In this document: positions 4,815 to 5,371 of the stretch, in pieces
Position numbering within the stretch: the first letter of the stretch is position 1
Layout of the letters: each line of letters opens with the position of its first letter
Assembly (NCBI GenBank): GCA_007132255.1
Contig: SLOZ01000089.1
Span: forward strand, 1-5,371
Source: Limnochordia bacterium
GTDB taxonomy: Bacteria > Bacillota > Limnochordia > Darwinibacteriales > B1SED10-159
Direction of reading: 5' to 3'
Length of the DNA: 5,371 bases
The notes under the pieces: model-generated
What the model saw: only the letters and a program-made list of their open reading frames with translations
Database searches by the model: none
Told to the model about the DNA's origin: nothing
Translations under genes and position numbers: made by a program

Positions 4815-5371
4815 GTGCCTAATGTCCGACATTTAGCGGTTCGAGTTCTCAATCAGGTGGAGACGCATGGAACGTTTGTGGACGATGCTGCTTCCGAGAG
4901 TCTATCCCGACAACAACTGTCTGACCAAGACAAGCGCCTGTTTACCCAGTTAACACATGGGGCGCTGCGGCGCAAACTGGCATTAGATCACGCTTTGAAC
5001 CGAGTTTCGAAGAAGCCAATGCACGATCTGCCTGCGCTGACCAGGGATATTTTGCGCATCGGTGCCTATCAAATCCTGTTTTTGGACAGCATCCCGCAGC
5101 GCGCCGCTGTCAATGAAATGGTAAATGTTGCCCATCAGATGAGCCATCGTGGCACTGCAAACTACGTAAATGCTGTGCTGCGAAGTTTGATTCGGCAGCT
5201 GGACACAATTCCTTGGCCCAACGCCGAACGCGAACCGCTGGAGTACATACATACGGTAGCTTCCTACCCTCGTTGGTTGGCAGACCGATGGTGTGAACAA
5301 CTAGGTCCTGAGAACGCGGTCCAACTGGCGCTGGCACTCAATGAAAGTCCGAAACCCAGTGCCAGGCACAA
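4815..5371 (+). CDS. rsmB: 16S rRNA (cytosine-967-C5) methyltransferase RsmB, N-terminal part
   Basis: The frame from GTG 4815 stays open to the right edge, giving 185 residues; the gene continues outside. RsmB (Sun/Fmu) adds a methyl group from S-adenosylmethionine to C967 of 16S rRNA. The visible part is the NusB-like RNA-binding domain: RHLAVRVLNQVE near the start, DKRLFTQLTHGALRRK (39-54), LTRDILRIGAYQILFL (75-90), IPQRAAVNEMV (93-103) and YVNAVLR (117-123). The segment YPRWLADRW (151-159) starts the linker region to the methyltransferase domain. The visible end, NESPKPSARH, aligns with the usual N-x-x-P-x-x-x-R-x-N entry but has PKPSAR where most members have PLTLR, a mild oddity. The SAM-binding motifs and catalytic cysteines lie beyond the window. 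About 48 bases separate this gene from the terminator, and no clear promoter is seen there. Confidence 0.93.
   Translation, partial: MPNVRHLAVRVLNQVETHGTFVDDAASESLSRQQLSDQDKRLFTQLTHGALRRKLALDHALNRVSKKPMHDLPALTRDILRIGAYQILFLDSIPQRAAVNEMVNVAHQMSHRGTANYVNAVLRSLIRQLDTIPWPNAEREPLEYIHTVASYPRWLADRWCEQLGPENAVQLALALNESPKPSARH

Overview
The window is a stretch of core bacterial chromosome with Firmicutes-like gene order: priA, def, fmt, a DUF116 gene, a YugP-type zinc metallopeptidase gene and rsmB, all on the + strand. This order, the strong purine-rich ribosome binding sites (AGGAGG-like), and the use of GTG together with ATG starts point to a low- or mid-GC Gram-positive. A thermophilic or acidophilic Bacilli or Clostridia-like lineage such as the Alicyclobacillaceae would fit, but that placement is inference from gene order, not from any search.

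Layout. Bases 1-1365 are the C-terminal half of PriA, cut by the left window edge. An extended -10 promoter candidate overlaps or just follows the priA stop codon. It precedes def (peptide deformylase, 1417-1920) and fmt (Met-tRNA formyltransferase, 1926-2858), which are 5 bases apart. The DUF116 gene (2842-3588) overlaps the fmt 3' end by 17 bases. These three therefore look like one transcription unit. Bases 3589-4055 carry no gene but hold a tandem array of three related units of about 125 bp (3585-3964), followed by a short leader for the YugP-type membrane metallopeptidase (4056-4736). A strong intrinsic terminator (4739-4766) follows. The 5' part of rsmB (16S rRNA m5C967 methyltransferase, from 4815) runs off the right edge.

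Function. Fmt formylates initiator Met-tRNA, Def removes the formyl group from new proteins, and RsmB modifies 16S rRNA near the P site, so the neighbourhood is centred on translation. PriA (replication restart), the DUF116 protein and YugP are customary neighbours whose functional link to translation is unclear.

The most unusual content is the array at 3585-3964. Each unit begins at CTAG and has a GAAATnCC/GGnATTTC hairpin 56-58 bases in. Units 1 and 2 are each closed by a 12-bp stem whose sequence differs between the units but stays paired through several compensatory changes. Units 2 and 3 share a perfect 63-bp 5' half and then diverge abruptly inside the hairpin. This resembles a repeated structured RNA or a mobile palindromic element. 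I do not recognise the family.
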